Source: an uncultured Lachnospiraceae bacterium
GTDB taxonomy: Bacteria; Bacillota; Clostridia; Lachnospirales; Lachnospiraceae
Length of the DNA: 34,854 bases
Reading direction: 5' to 3'
Assembly: GCA_947599905.1 (NCBI GenBank)
Contig: CANQFR010000008.1
Coordinates: forward strand, 1 to 34,854
This document shows positions 17,681 to 25,737 of this stretch, piece by piece. Position numbers and translations under genes: made by a program. Every line of letters begins with the position of its first letter. Position 1 is the first letter of the stretch. The notes under the pieces are model-generated. The model was not told the DNA's origin and ran no database searches. It saw nothing but the letters and a program-made list of their open reading frames with translations.

Positions 17681-18819
17681 ACTATTTTGATCTTGCGGAA
17701 AAAATAAATACACTTTTGTTTTCAAGATACTTGAAAGATACTGGTTGGGAGCAGTTCCCAAGTAAGAAGACAAAAGTAAAGGTATATCAATATGAAAATA
17801 TGAAAGGTTTTTATCAGGTAAATCTGCCTGTGGATAAAACGCTGTCCGATTATAAAGAAGCTATGTACCGTGCTGTTCAGACGGTGGCCGAAGCAGAGAA
17901 TAGAGAGTTTCAGAGTATATTACTGTCTTTACTGAATCCGAGTTCGGATATACTAAAGATACGTTTGGCAAATCCGAATATAGAAAGCGGCAATATTCCT
18001 TTCGATGATGCGATTCGTGTTTATGATAATACAAAGAAACTGTTGGCTGCCGCGGCTCAGGATGTTCTGCATCCGCGAAAATATCATCAGGGACGTATGG
18101 AAGACGCGGTGTCGAAGTTTCTTTCAGAATGCCGTTTTGGACAGACAGAAGTGGGCAGCTATGTGATATCTATTGTTTGTCCTTTTGCAGAGGTGGACGA
18201 GCAGGAAGAATATCAACAATTGAGCATTTTTTCTAATGAAGAGAAATGCGCTAATTCTCTGACGCGGAAAGTGACCAGCCGCGTGATGGAGAATCTTTAT
18301 CAGATCAAAAAGAATGTGGATGAAGATAACATGGATGAGCTGATTTCTCAGACAGAAAAATGTAACATCAGTTCTAATTTCTATGAGGCGTTGATGAACT
18401 TGAATGAGAATCCTGAAGGTACAGATGTGGAGTTTATGGCTGAATGGTCTCCGACTGTTAAGAATGAGCAATGTTCGCATAATCGGATATTGTTTTCACA
18501 TGATTATTATGAACCGATAAAGGCAACTGTGAATCAGCTTCGCAAAGAGAAAGCTACTGCGACGAAGATCTATGGGAGAATTAAGCAGTTGGATTCGACT
18601 CCTGATTTGGCGCAGCGAAAGGATGGGAGAATCACGGTAGTCTATCTTGATGCAAATAATAGATCCAAAACGGCAATTGTTCGTGTTGATAAAAGTGATT
18701 ATGATAAGGCGATTACGGCACACGGTAAGGGATATTTTATAGAAGTGATCGGCAAGATGACAAAGAGTGCCAATCGTAAGGCATTTATGGAGTGTGAGGC
18801 GTTTCGGATTATTGATTAA
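17665..18819 (+). CDS. protein of unknown family, partner of the DUF4365-like gene
   Basis: The protein has 384 residues. ATG 17665 is preferred over the in-frame ATG at 17659 because GAGGGAGG (17649-17656) is 8 bases from 17665 and only 2 from 17659. No signal peptide or membrane segment is visible. The N-terminal 250 residues are mixed alpha/beta, with a charged middle segment (QIKKNVDEDNMDEL). The last ~90 residues (KIYGRIKQL, GRITVVYLDANNR, TAIVRVDKSDY, GYFIEVIGKM) alternate strands in a way that suggests a small beta-barrel, perhaps OB-like, which would allow nucleic-acid binding. I do not recognise the family. Overlap with the DUF4365-like gene, its own promoter and low GC suggest a two-gene accessory module. 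A defence role is a guess from the partner's family. Confidence 0.75.
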   Translation: MQYSVNYFDLAEKINTLLFSRYLKDTGWEQFPSKKTKVKVYQYENMKGFYQVNLPVDKTLSDYKEAMYRAVQTVAEAENREFQSILLSLLNPSSDILKIRLANPNIESGNIPFDDAIRVYDNTKKLLAAAAQDVLHPRKYHQGRMEDAVSKFLSECRFGQTEVGSYVISIVCPFAEVDEQEEYQQLSIFSNEEKCANSLTRKVTSRVMENLYQIKKNVDEDNMDELISQTEKCNISSNFYEALMNLNENPEGTDVEFMAEWSPTVKNEQCSHNRILFSHDYYEPIKATVNQLRKEKATATKIYGRIKQLDSTPDLAQRKDGRITVVYLDANNRSKTAIVRVDKSDYDKAITAHGKGYFIEVIGKMTKSANRKAFMECEAFRIID

Positions 18820-18836
18820 TAGTCAACTCTATTGCG

Positions 18837-18868
18837 ATGGCCAGGCTGACAGTCGGCAGCCTGGCCGT
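18837..18868. terminator. hairpin between convergent genes
   Basis: A perfect 10-bp stem GGCCAGGCTG/CAGCCTGGCC (18839-18848 and 18857-18866) with an 8-base loop lies between the converging genes that end at 18819 and 18887. No clear U-run follows on either strand, so it is at best a weak bidirectional terminator. Confidence 0.5.
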
Positions 18869-18886
18869 GTTGGGTGACCATCAGTA

Positions 18887-20818
18887 TCAATGCTTGATTC
18901 TCCACGCGATCAGCAGTCCGACGACAAGGCAGAGCGCGGAGATGCTGATCAGAGTCCAGGTTTCGGGTGAAACGGCGATGGTTTCGGCTTGCGCGGCGGG
19001 TGCGTTCCAGTTTTGACGCTGTCCCCGCTGCATAAAGCCGCCGTTCTGACCGGGCTGCCAGTCGGCAGCGTTCTGATCCGGCGTCGCGATGCCGCCGTTT
19101 GGATCGGGCTGAAAGCTATTATCTCCGGAGGGATCCCGGAATTTCATGTGGTATTGGTCAGGGGTCTGGACATCGCCGGAGGCGGCGTCCTGGCTGACGG
19201 CGGACGGAGAGTCGGGGAGTTGGGATGCTTTGCCGTTTGGCAGTTGTGGAACTTCACCATCCGGCGTCTGAGGCATATCGCCGCCATTCATGCTTCTGTC
19301 AGGCCTTCTGCCCATGCCGCCGGTCATACCACCATTTATGTCGTCGTTCATGTCCCCATTCATTCCGCCGTTCATGCCGCCCCGCATACCGCCGAACCGG
19401 CCGCCCATGCCGAAGCCGCCGGCGGAGGAGTTGTCGGCCACGACCTCCGTTTCCGTGCCGTCGATCACGACAGTGCAGGTCTCGCCCATCTGAAGCTGCG
19501 GTGCGCTGAGGATGATGGAAGAGAAGCTGCAGGGCACGGTTCCGGACAGAAGCGTCTCGCCGGATTCATTTTTCAGGGCTACGGAGGCGTTCTCCGCCGT
19601 GGCGGACACGGTCTGCATGATGAAGCACTGTTCCGACGATGAATCGAAGCCCTCCGCCATGCCGCTGCCGCCGGCCGCGATGACGGTGCCGCCGCTGATC
19701 TCGCAGACGCCGCCGCTTTCGGTACCGCAGTCCAGGGCGCAGCTTAAGCCGCTGCCGTTCATACTGATGAATAGGTTGCCGCCGGTGATGTAAATGCTTC
19801 CGTTGGAGTCCAGACCGTCCGCGTCGCGTCCGGTGGGATTCACGATGCGGATATCGCCGCCGGCGATGGTGATGGCCGAAGTGCCGTAGCCGTTTGCGTT
19901 CATGCCGTCGTCCGTCGGCGTGATATCGATGCTGCCGCCGTTTATTATGATGTCAATCGCCTCGATTCCCTCATAGCAGGAGGGGATCGTGACGCTGCCG
20001 GATTCCATATAGAAATAACTGGTATTGTCGTCGTTGGACGCGGTAATGCCGTCGTCTCCGGCCTGAATCGTCAGGTTTGCGTTTGCGATCCGCACGCTGT
20101 CATTGGCGTGAAGGCCGTCCTGCGGCGCTGTGACCGCAATCTGGCCGCCGGTGATCGCCAGATCATCGTTGCAGACAATGGAGTGCTGATAGCCAGCGCT
20201 TACAGTGAGAGAGCCGCTGCCGTTGATCGTCAGGTCGTCGCGGGAGTAGATCGCGCCGTCAATGCTGCCGGAAGAACTTCCGGATGCACCGGCAGAAGCA
20301 TTGCCGGATACACTGCCGGAAGTGTCCGTACCGCTTCCCCCATCGGACGCTGTCCAGCCCGCGATCTCATTTTCCGTCCCGTCCGCAAGGGTCAGGAAGA
20401 CCTTTTCCGCCTGCTCCACCAGAATCGCGGCGCTGTCCTCATTCCGGATCGATGCACTGTCCATCAGGAGCCAGACTTTATCGTCTTTATCCGCATCGAT
20501 GATCAGGCTGCCATTATCCAGCTGCCCGGAGACAATATATCTGCCCGCGTACACGATCTGAACGCTGCCGCCGTAGAAATAAGCGCCATTGCCGTGAATC
20601 TCGGCTCCGTCGCCGGTCAGTGTAATCCGTGTGGCGTCATCGTATTCGTCCGCCCAGTCTGCGTCCAGATCGTTGGCCGTAAACTGTCCGCCGCCGGCGT
20701 CTTCGTCTGCCAGGACCGTGATCCCGAGCCTCTGTCCGTTCATAAAGAAAATGGTCAGAAGGAGAGTGCATACTGTCGCGATGACGCAGATTCGGTCAAT
20801 ATGTCTGCTGGCCGCCAT
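18887..20818 (-). CDS. Cthe_2159-like carbohydrate-binding beta-helix protein
   Basis: The protein has 643 residues, with AGGTGATG 6 bases before the ATG at 20818. An N-terminal membrane or signal segment (about 9-27) precedes a right-handed beta-helix-like repeat region (about 60-420) with recurring LTINGSGSLTV, DDLAITGGQIAV, NDSVRIANANLTI and IIINGGSIDI rungs. This is typical of the Cthe_2159 family, whose founding member binds cellulose and polygalacturonic acid. A Gly/Met/Asn-rich segment (about 460-515) and a Pro/Gln-rich linker lead to a C-terminal membrane helix (WTLISISALCLVVGLLIAW) and a basic end, so the domain is displayed outside the cell. It is third in a VTC/DUF4956 operon, where CotH- or Cthe_2159-type proteins are common. 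The ligand is unknown. Confidence 0.8.
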   Translation of the reverse strand: MAASRHIDRICVIATVCTLLLTIFFMNGQRLGITVLADEDAGGGQFTANDLDADWADEYDDATRITLTGDGAEIHGNGAYFYGGSVQIVYAGRYIVSGQLDNGSLIIDADKDDKVWLLMDSASIRNEDSAAILVEQAEKVFLTLADGTENEIAGWTASDGGSGTDTSGSVSGNASAGASGSSSGSIDGAIYSRDDLTINGSGSLTVSAGYQHSIVCNDDLAITGGQIAVTAPQDGLHANDSVRIANANLTIQAGDDGITASNDDNTSYFYMESGSVTIPSCYEGIEAIDIIINGGSIDITPTDDGMNANGYGTSAITIAGGDIRIVNPTGRDADGLDSNGSIYITGGNLFISMNGSGLSCALDCGTESGGVCEISGGTVIAAGGSGMAEGFDSSSEQCFIMQTVSATAENASVALKNESGETLLSGTVPCSFSSIILSAPQLQMGETCTVVIDGTETEVVADNSSAGGFGMGGRFGGMRGGMNGGMNGDMNDDINGGMTGGMGRRPDRSMNGGDMPQTPDGEVPQLPNGKASQLPDSPSAVSQDAASGDVQTPDQYHMKFRDPSGDNSFQPDPNGGIATPDQNAADWQPGQNGGFMQRGQRQNWNAPAAQAETIAVSPETWTLISISALCLVVGLLIAWRIKH

Positions 20819-20858
20819 AACTCATCACCTCATATATTTTTCTCTGTATCAAGATCTA

Positions 20859-21530
20859 TCACCCCATATAATCCCCGTTGTAGCTGACCAGCACGGCGCT
20901 GTTCACGCCTGGCATTGAAGCCAGCGCATTGACGAAATCCGTATTGTCATCCTTCAGCCGGACTTCCAGATTCAGTTCCACCATGTTCTTCTGGGCAGTC
21001 TTGCTCTTGACGGACAGGTGGCTTACATTCTGCTCCAGAAATGCCTTCGCCGTGGTCTCGTACTCATGGCCGGCGCACTGAAGCACCAGAATGTAGGGAT
21101 TTTCGTGGGATTTGCGGTTGACGAAGACCAGCAGGATGACGCCGATGATCACGCTGCCGATGACGGCCAGAGGAATCATTCCTGCCGCCAGCACGATACC
21201 GACCGCAATGGACCAGAACAGGAACGCGATATCAAGCGGTTCCTTGATGGCCGTTCGGAAACGGACGATGGAGAGGGCGCCGACCATACCTAAGGACAGG
21301 ACCACATTGCTTGTGACCGCCAGAATGACGAGCGTGGTGATCATTGTCAGGGCCAGCAGGGTGACGCCGAAGCTCGAGGAGTACATGACGCCCTGATAGG
21401 TTTTCTTATATACGAGAAGAATGAACATGCCAAGGCCGAAGGCCAGGACCAGTGCGAGCGTCATGTCGAGGACGCTGATGGAGGTTACGTTTTCCAGAAA
21501 GCTGGATTTGAAAATGTCGCTGAATGTCAT
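20859..21530 (-). CDS. DUF4956 membrane protein
   Basis: The protein has 223 residues, with AAAGGAAA about 9 bases before the ATG at 21530. Three to four membrane helices occupy about residues 20-40, 52-75 and 100-137. Between them is the family signature LGMVGALSIVRFRTAIKEP. A soluble C-terminal domain (about 145-223, LQCAGHEYETTAKAFLEQN) has a ferredoxin-like alternation of strands and helices. The reaction is unknown. DUF4956 genes commonly sit between a VTC-domain gene and a CotH or carbohydrate-binding surface gene, exactly as here. It may couple the cytoplasmic VTC product to export or surface assembly; that is inference. It lies 40 bases before the carbohydrate-binding gene and 56 bases after the VTC gene. 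Confidence 0.85.
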   Translation of the reverse strand: MTFSDIFKSSFLENVTSISVLDMTLALVLAFGLGMFILLVYKKTYQGVMYSSSFGVTLLALTMITTLVILAVTSNVVLSLGMVGALSIVRFRTAIKEPLDIAFLFWSIAVGIVLAAGMIPLAVIGSVIIGVILLVFVNRKSHENPYILVLQCAGHEYETTAKAFLEQNVSHLSVKSKTAQKNMVELNLEVRLKDDNTDFVNALASMPGVNSAVLVSYNGDYMG

Positions 21531-21586
21531 GGTGAAAATTTCCTTTCTTAATTAAAAGTTACTGATAGAAACACAGGAGGCTTGCT

Positions 21587-22285
21587 TTACCCGTAGATCC
21601 TGCACTGGGCGTATTTGGAAAATGCCCCCGCGCGCCGGCCGGTCAGCCTCACGGCGTCGCGGATAATGTCCGGCAGGAAGCCGTCCCATTTGACCTCCAG
21701 AATGATCGGCGCGTCGCCGGCCGGGATCATCACGCAGTCCGGGTTCAGGAAATCGGTGCATCCCAGGCCGGTTCGGATGTTGTAGTCCAGAGTGACCCGG
21801 ACGTTGCCGGGAGCGTAGATGAATGGCTCCCGTGTGTAGTCCACGATGGTCTTGGGCTTCAGTCCTCCGCCCCGCATCTTGGCGTACAGCTCAAGCAGGA
21901 GGGCGTCGCCGCCGGAATGAAGAGAGGGACTTTTGCCGCATTCGGCCATCCAGTCAATATCGCCATCCACAATGGCCTGCGCCTGCGCGTCGGTGAGGAC
22001 GGTCATTTGCTTGCAGCCAAGCCCGGCCAGCTTGCTTTTCTTCTCCAGATGAATCACGGAAGTGTCGTAATTATAGTAACGGATGCGAAATTTCTCCCGG
22101 CGGCTGACGCCGTCGATTTTCTCTCGAAGCGCTGTGTCGGCGGGATCGTCAAAATACAGGCTGCGTATCTGATACCGTCCGTTTATCGTATGTGCGTCCG
22201 GCGAAGCGACCGCCCGCAGGCGCTGCCGCAGTGCGATCATGTCGGAACCGTTGATTTCGTGCTTCCATTCGTGCCGGTAATCCAT
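21587..22285 (-). CDS. VTC-domain (polyphosphate polymerase-like) protein
   Basis: The protein has 232 residues, with a near-perfect AGAAGGAGG 6 bases before the ATG at 22285. It begins MDYRHEWKHEIN, followed by YQIRSLYFDD, REKFRIRYYNYD, IHLEKKSK and, near the end, PIILEVKWDGFLP. These basic and acidic residues line the tunnel of the triphosphate-tunnel (VTC4-like) fold, which makes polyphosphate from ATP in yeast. Most bacterial members are uncharacterised. It lacks fused SPX or membrane parts, so it is a stand-alone cytoplasmic domain. It is first in an operon with the DUF4956 and Cthe_2159-like genes. A PhoP-box-like direct repeat about 120 bases upstream would fit phosphate-responsive control. 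Confidence 0.88.
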   Translation of the reverse strand: MDYRHEWKHEINGSDMIALRQRLRAVASPDAHTINGRYQIRSLYFDDPADTALREKIDGVSRREKFRIRYYNYDTSVIHLEKKSKLAGLGCKQMTVLTDAQAQAIVDGDIDWMAECGKSPSLHSGGDALLLELYAKMRGGGLKPKTIVDYTREPFIYAPGNVRVTLDYNIRTGLGCTDFLNPDCVMIPAGDAPIILEVKWDGFLPDIIRDAVRLTGRRAGAFSKYAQCRIYG

Positions 22286-22406
22286 GGGAACCTCCTTCTG
22301 TCAGGTGTTGTGCCGCCGCGGAAGGACCGGTCATGAAAGATGCGTCCGGGCCGCAGCGGTGATGATGTCATTCTAAAGGGTGATCTTGAACAAAAATAGA
22401 AAAATC

Positions 22407-22423
22407 TGTGAAAAATGTGTGAA
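22407..22423 (-). promoter_or_regulatory. PhoP-box-like direct repeat upstream of the VTC operon
   Basis: On the minus strand TTCACA is repeated exactly with a 5-base spacer (22418-22423 and 22407-22412), matching the TTHACA-N5-TTHACA pattern of PhoP boxes known from Bacillus. Further downstream on the same strand TAGAAT (22370-22375) could be a -10. No matching -35 is seen, as often holds for activated promoters. No phoPR gene is in the window. Confidence 0.4.
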
Positions 22424-22560
22424 ATGTGGTGATCTGCCCGGCCCAAAACCTGTCGGAGGAAGGTCATATCCGGCTCTCCGGACAGCGACAGATATGATAT
22501 CAGATAAGGATAAAAAATAATTCTTGCGTAATTCTTAAGAAAATTACCAATAGTAGCATG

Positions 22561-22589
22561 TTGACAAAATGCGCTTTCTTTTGTAAAAT
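22561..22589 (+). promoter_or_regulatory. consensus promoter of the loaP/polysaccharide operon
   Basis: TTGACA (22561-22566) and TAAAAT (22584-22589) are separated by 17 bases. The transcript would start near 22596 and have a leader of about 345 bases. An imperfect palindrome (22528-22547, GTAATT/AATTAC with TTCTTAAGAA in the centre) just upstream could be an operator. Confidence 0.8.
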
Positions 22590-22629
22590 CGTGTTTGGTA
22601 ACAAAACCCGGATGGGAATCGTGAGCCTT

Positions 22630-22848
22630 GAGGAGACGGTTCCTCGGATGGGGGTTATAACGGCCACAGCGATCCATGTCGTCCTTTTGGGACGAAGGCG
22701 GAGTGGCGTAGCCTACCGTTTTTTCGAGGAAATGGTGGGATGGCGAAGCCTATCGTTTCGCAAGAGAACGACGGGATGGCGAAGCCTGTCGTTTCGCAAG
22801 GGAACGACGGGATGGCGAAGCTTACGCCTGCGGGCGAGTATACCCGCA
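22630..22848 (+). repeat. tandem hairpin array in the loaP leader
   Basis: Successive stem-loops occur at 22630-22645, 22679-22695, 22715-22736, 22753-22771, 22788-22808 and 22829-22848. The four central ones are units of about 35-38 bases joined by a conserved GGGATGGCGAAGCCT-type linker. The two best copies (from about 22738 and 22774) are 36 bases apart and nearly identical. Stems differ but keep pairing, for example TCGTCC/GGACGA versus GTCGTTTC/GGGAACGAC. Known LoaP proteins bind RNA hairpins in the leaders of their target operons, so this array is a candidate antitermination site. A genome-wide REP-like palindromic repeat is the main alternative. Confidence 0.6.
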
Positions 22849-22940
22849 TACGCAGACGGATGCAATGCAGTGAGATGAACCGGAAAGTGATGCAGGCTTT
22901 GCAGCTACATTTGAACCGGGAGAAGGGAGCGGCATGAACC

Positions 22941-23714
22941 ATGCTGTGGTACGTGATACAGACTTATACAGGAAAAGAAGAACAGCTGGTAACGATGATT
23001 AGCCGGCAGATGCCGGAGAGCTGTTACGGCGACTGTTTCGTGGCGTATTACGAGCAGCTGCGGGATCGCCGGCAGGAGAACCAGATTCATATCAGGCGGC
23101 TGTTCCCCGGATATATCTTTATCTCGACAGATGATGTCGACCGGCTTTTTCAGGACCTGAAAACGATACCGGCCATGACGAAGATCATGGCAAGCGGCGC
23201 TTTTGTTTTCACGCCCCTATATCCGGGTGAAGCGGATTTCCTGATGGAAATGATGGACGCCGACCATGTGGTGCGCCTGACCTATGCGGCGACGGACGGC
23301 AAAAACCACGTTTCCTATCTGGCGGGCCCGCTTGAGAAATGCAGGGACCGCATTCGGAAATACCGTTTCCGTGACCGCTATGCGGACGTCAGTCTGCAGA
23401 TTGCCGGTCAGGAAAAGATTGTCCATATGGGAATCATTTTAAATAACGACGTCCGCCGGGAGATGGCGTACGGGAGGGTGGAAGCGAAGATCGCCACGCC
23501 GGAGAAGTACGTACTTCCAGTTGCCAAAACGAATGAGCGCTCGCTGAAGGAGGGCGATCATGTGGCGGTCATCGACGGGCCGTTCGAGGGAAATGTGGCG
23601 GTTATCCGCCACCTGCGGGGCGATACCGCGGCGATTACGGTGCATCTGTTTGACCGTGAAATCCCGGTGGAACTGCCGGCGGGGGCGGTCAGGGGGATAG
23701 AGGAAACGAACTGA
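22941..23714 (+). CDS. loaP: LoaP-like NusG paralogue with two KOW-like domains
   Basis: The protein has 257 residues. The NGN domain (about 1-112) starts MLWYVIQTYTGKEEQLVTMI and contains RRLFPGYIFI, the hallmark of NusG/LoaP. A first KOW-like domain (about 123-168, VSYLAGPLEKCRDRIRKYRF then VHMGIIL) matches the C-terminus where LoaP/UpxY proteins normally end. A second one follows (about 203-253, LKEGDHVAVIDGPFEGNVAV then EIPVELPAGAV) that looks more like the KOW domain of ordinary NusG. LoaP proteins suppress termination in long biosynthetic operons after loading at a leader hairpin. This gene is first in a polysaccharide operon and follows such a hairpin array. Purine-rich AGAAGGGAG lies about 11 bases before the ATG. 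The family call is strong; the double KOW is read by eye. Confidence 0.85.
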   Translation: MLWYVIQTYTGKEEQLVTMISRQMPESCYGDCFVAYYEQLRDRRQENQIHIRRLFPGYIFISTDDVDRLFQDLKTIPAMTKIMASGAFVFTPLYPGEADFLMEMMDADHVVRLTYAATDGKNHVSYLAGPLEKCRDRIRKYRFRDRYADVSLQIAGQEKIVHMGIILNNDVRREMAYGRVEAKIATPEKYVLPVAKTNERSLKEGDHVAVIDGPFEGNVAVIRHLRGDTAAITVHLFDREIPVELPAGAVRGIEETN

Positions 23715-23725
23715 GGTTTCCATGC

Positions 23726-23750
23726 GGCGGCGTGACAGCCGCCATTTAAT
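23726..23750 (+). terminator. weak terminator-like hairpin between loaP and the dehydratase gene
   Basis: GGCGGC (23726-23731) pairs with GCCGCC (23738-23743) across a 6-base loop, followed by ATTTAAT. It lies within the 56-base gap after loaP, where an antitermination target would be expected. Confidence 0.45.
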
Positions 23751-23770
23751 TTGCACAAAGGAATAGGTAC

Positions 23771-25642
23771 ATGATAAATTACGGTTTTATCAGCAGACAC
23801 ATACCGAAGAACAAATGGGTGCGGATGGCGGTGCTTCTGGCTGTCGATATCGGGATCATCTGCCTGTCCGCGTTCCTGGGCCTGATCGTACGCTTTGATC
23901 TGAGCTGGTCGGCAGTCTCCCCGGAATATAAGGCTGTCGTTCTGCGGTACCTGCCGACGTACATTACCGGTACGCTGGCAGTTTTTTTATTCCGAAAGAT
24001 GTACGACACCGTGTGGAGCGCGGCCGGCGTGCGCGAGGCGCTCGGTATCGTCGCGACCTGCAGTATCGCGGCGCTTTTGCAGGCCGGCGGGATGATGTTT
24101 CTGCAGTTTCAGGTGCCAAGAAGCTATTACCTGATCTCTTTCGCGGTGCTGTGCGGCGGGGTGATGGGCGTACGCCTGTCCTACCGGATCTGCGCGTCCC
24201 TGTTCAGCCAGAGGCGGCGCGGAAGGAATGGAAAGCGGATCATGATCGTCGGCGCCGGGGTCTCCGGCAGCGTGATCTTAAGGGAGATACATACCAGTAC
24301 CTATGTGGACGATACGGTTGTCTGCTTCGTGGACGACGATAAGAATAAGCTCGGCAAGATCTTAAACGGCGTACCAATCGAGGGGAACCGGGATGAGATA
24401 CCGTCGCTTGCGCAGAAGTACCGCGTGGACGAGATCTACATCGCGATGCCGTCGGCGACGGCGCAGGCGCGGAAAGAGATCATCGAAATCTGCCGCACGA
24501 CGGACTGCAAGGTGAAGACGCTGCCGGGAATCTACCAGCTGCTGAACGATGAGGTGAGCGTCTCGAAGCTTCGGGAAGTGCAGATCGAGGACCTGCTGGG
24601 GCGAGAGCCGGTGCAGGTGGACCTGGACGAGATCATCGGCTACGTGAGCGGGAAGACCATTTTGGTGACAGGGGGCGGCGGTTCGATCGGGAGCGAGCTT
24701 TGCAGGCAGATCGCGGGCCATAACCCGAAGCGCCTGGTCATTTTCGACGTGTATGAGAATAACGCCTACGACATCCAGCAGGAGCTTAAGAAGAGCCACC
24801 CGGAATTGGATCTGGTGGTGCTGATCGGTTCGGTGCGGAACACGCACCGGATGGAGAGCGTGTTCTCTACCTACCGCCCGGACATCGTGTACCATGCGGC
24901 GGCGCACAAGCACGTGCCGTTAATGGAGGACAGCCCGTGCGAGGCGATTAAGAACAATGTCTTCGGTACCTACAAGACCGCGAAAGCGGCTGATAAGTAC
25001 GGGACGAAGCGGTTTGTGCTGATATCAACCGATAAAGCCGTGAATCCGACGAACATCATGGGTGCCAGCAAGCGCCTCTGCGAGATGGTGATCCAGATGA
25101 TGGACGCGAGGTCGGAGACGGACTTCGTGGCGGTGCGGTTTGGGAACGTGCTTGGGAGCAACGGTTCGGTGATTCCGCTGTTTCGGAAACAGATTGAGGC
25201 GGGCGGCCCGGTGACAGTGACGCACCCGGATATTATAAGGTATTTCATGACGATTCCGGAGGCGGTTTCACTTGTGCTGCAGGCCGGGGCGTACGCGAAG
25301 GGCGGAGAGATCTTCGTGCTGGACATGGGGAAGCCGGTGAAGATATTGGACTTGGCGGAGAACCTGATCAGGCTGTCGGGGTATGAGCCATATGTGGATA
25401 TTCCGATCGAGTTCACGGGATTGCGGCCCGGGGAGAAGCTGTACGAGGAACTGCTGATGGGTGAGGAAGGTCTGCAGGACACGCCGAATAAGCTGATCCA
25501 TATCGGGAAACCAATCGAGTTCGATAAGGAGCGGTTGGCAGAGCAGTTGGATACCCTTTACGAAGTCGCAAACCATGACGAAAATGGGAAGATCAGGGAA
25601 ATGGTGAGGGAACTGGTGCCGACATACCGGCCGCAGATGTAA
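23771..25642 (+). CDS. membrane-bound nucleotide-sugar 4,6-dehydratase (PglF/CapD/WbpM type)
   Basis: The protein has 623 residues, with AAAGGA 8 bases before the ATG. Four N-terminal membrane helices (about 15-130) precede a first Rossmann-like domain (IMIVGAGVSGSVILRE, about 157-172) and the catalytic SDR domain with TGGGGSIGSELCRQ (about 299-312). The active site has STDKAVNPTNIMGASKR, in which M430 replaces the usual tyrosine, with K434, as is normal for the long PglF/WbpM class. The enzyme converts UDP-GlcNAc to the UDP-4-keto-6-deoxy sugar at the inner membrane face. The next gene is the matching aminotransferase. Length and domain order are typical of full-size members, so it looks intact. 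Confidence 0.92.
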   Translation: MINYGFISRHIPKNKWVRMAVLLAVDIGIICLSAFLGLIVRFDLSWSAVSPEYKAVVLRYLPTYITGTLAVFLFRKMYDTVWSAAGVREALGIVATCSIAALLQAGGMMFLQFQVPRSYYLISFAVLCGGVMGVRLSYRICASLFSQRRRGRNGKRIMIVGAGVSGSVILREIHTSTYVDDTVVCFVDDDKNKLGKILNGVPIEGNRDEIPSLAQKYRVDEIYIAMPSATAQARKEIIEICRTTDCKVKTLPGIYQLLNDEVSVSKLREVQIEDLLGREPVQVDLDEIIGYVSGKTILVTGGGGSIGSELCRQIAGHNPKRLVIFDVYENNAYDIQQELKKSHPELDLVVLIGSVRNTHRMESVFSTYRPDIVYHAAAHKHVPLMEDSPCEAIKNNVFGTYKTAKAADKYGTKRFVLISTDKAVNPTNIMGASKRLCEMVIQMMDARSETDFVAVRFGNVLGSNGSVIPLFRKQIEAGGPVTVTHPDIIRYFMTIPEAVSLVLQAGAYAKGGEIFVLDMGKPVKILDLAENLIRLSGYEPYVDIPIEFTGLRPGEKLYEELLMGEEGLQDTPNKLIHIGKPIEFDKERLAEQLDTLYEVANHDENGKIREMVRELVPTYRPQM

Positions 25643-25737
25643 AGCGGTATTGCGGGGTGACATGGTCCCCAACGGATTATGTTTGCCGAAGGCCGGGATT
25701 TAAGCAGTATGATATCAGGATGGAACAGGGAATAAAC

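Noticed and set aside
18989-19642. Plus-strand frames opposite the carbohydrate-binding gene
   Set aside because: They are rich in Arg/His/Pro, as expected from the complement of Gly/Asn/Asp-rich coding repeats.
22678-22821. CRISPR-like appearance of the 36-base repeats
   Set aside because: Units are directly adjacent with no unique spacers, each is a hairpin with varying stems, and no cas gene is nearby.
25657-25737. N-terminal extension of the aminotransferase from GTG 25657
   Set aside because: There is no ribosome binding site at good spacing and the extra residues do not resemble the family; the usual PglE start is at 25738.
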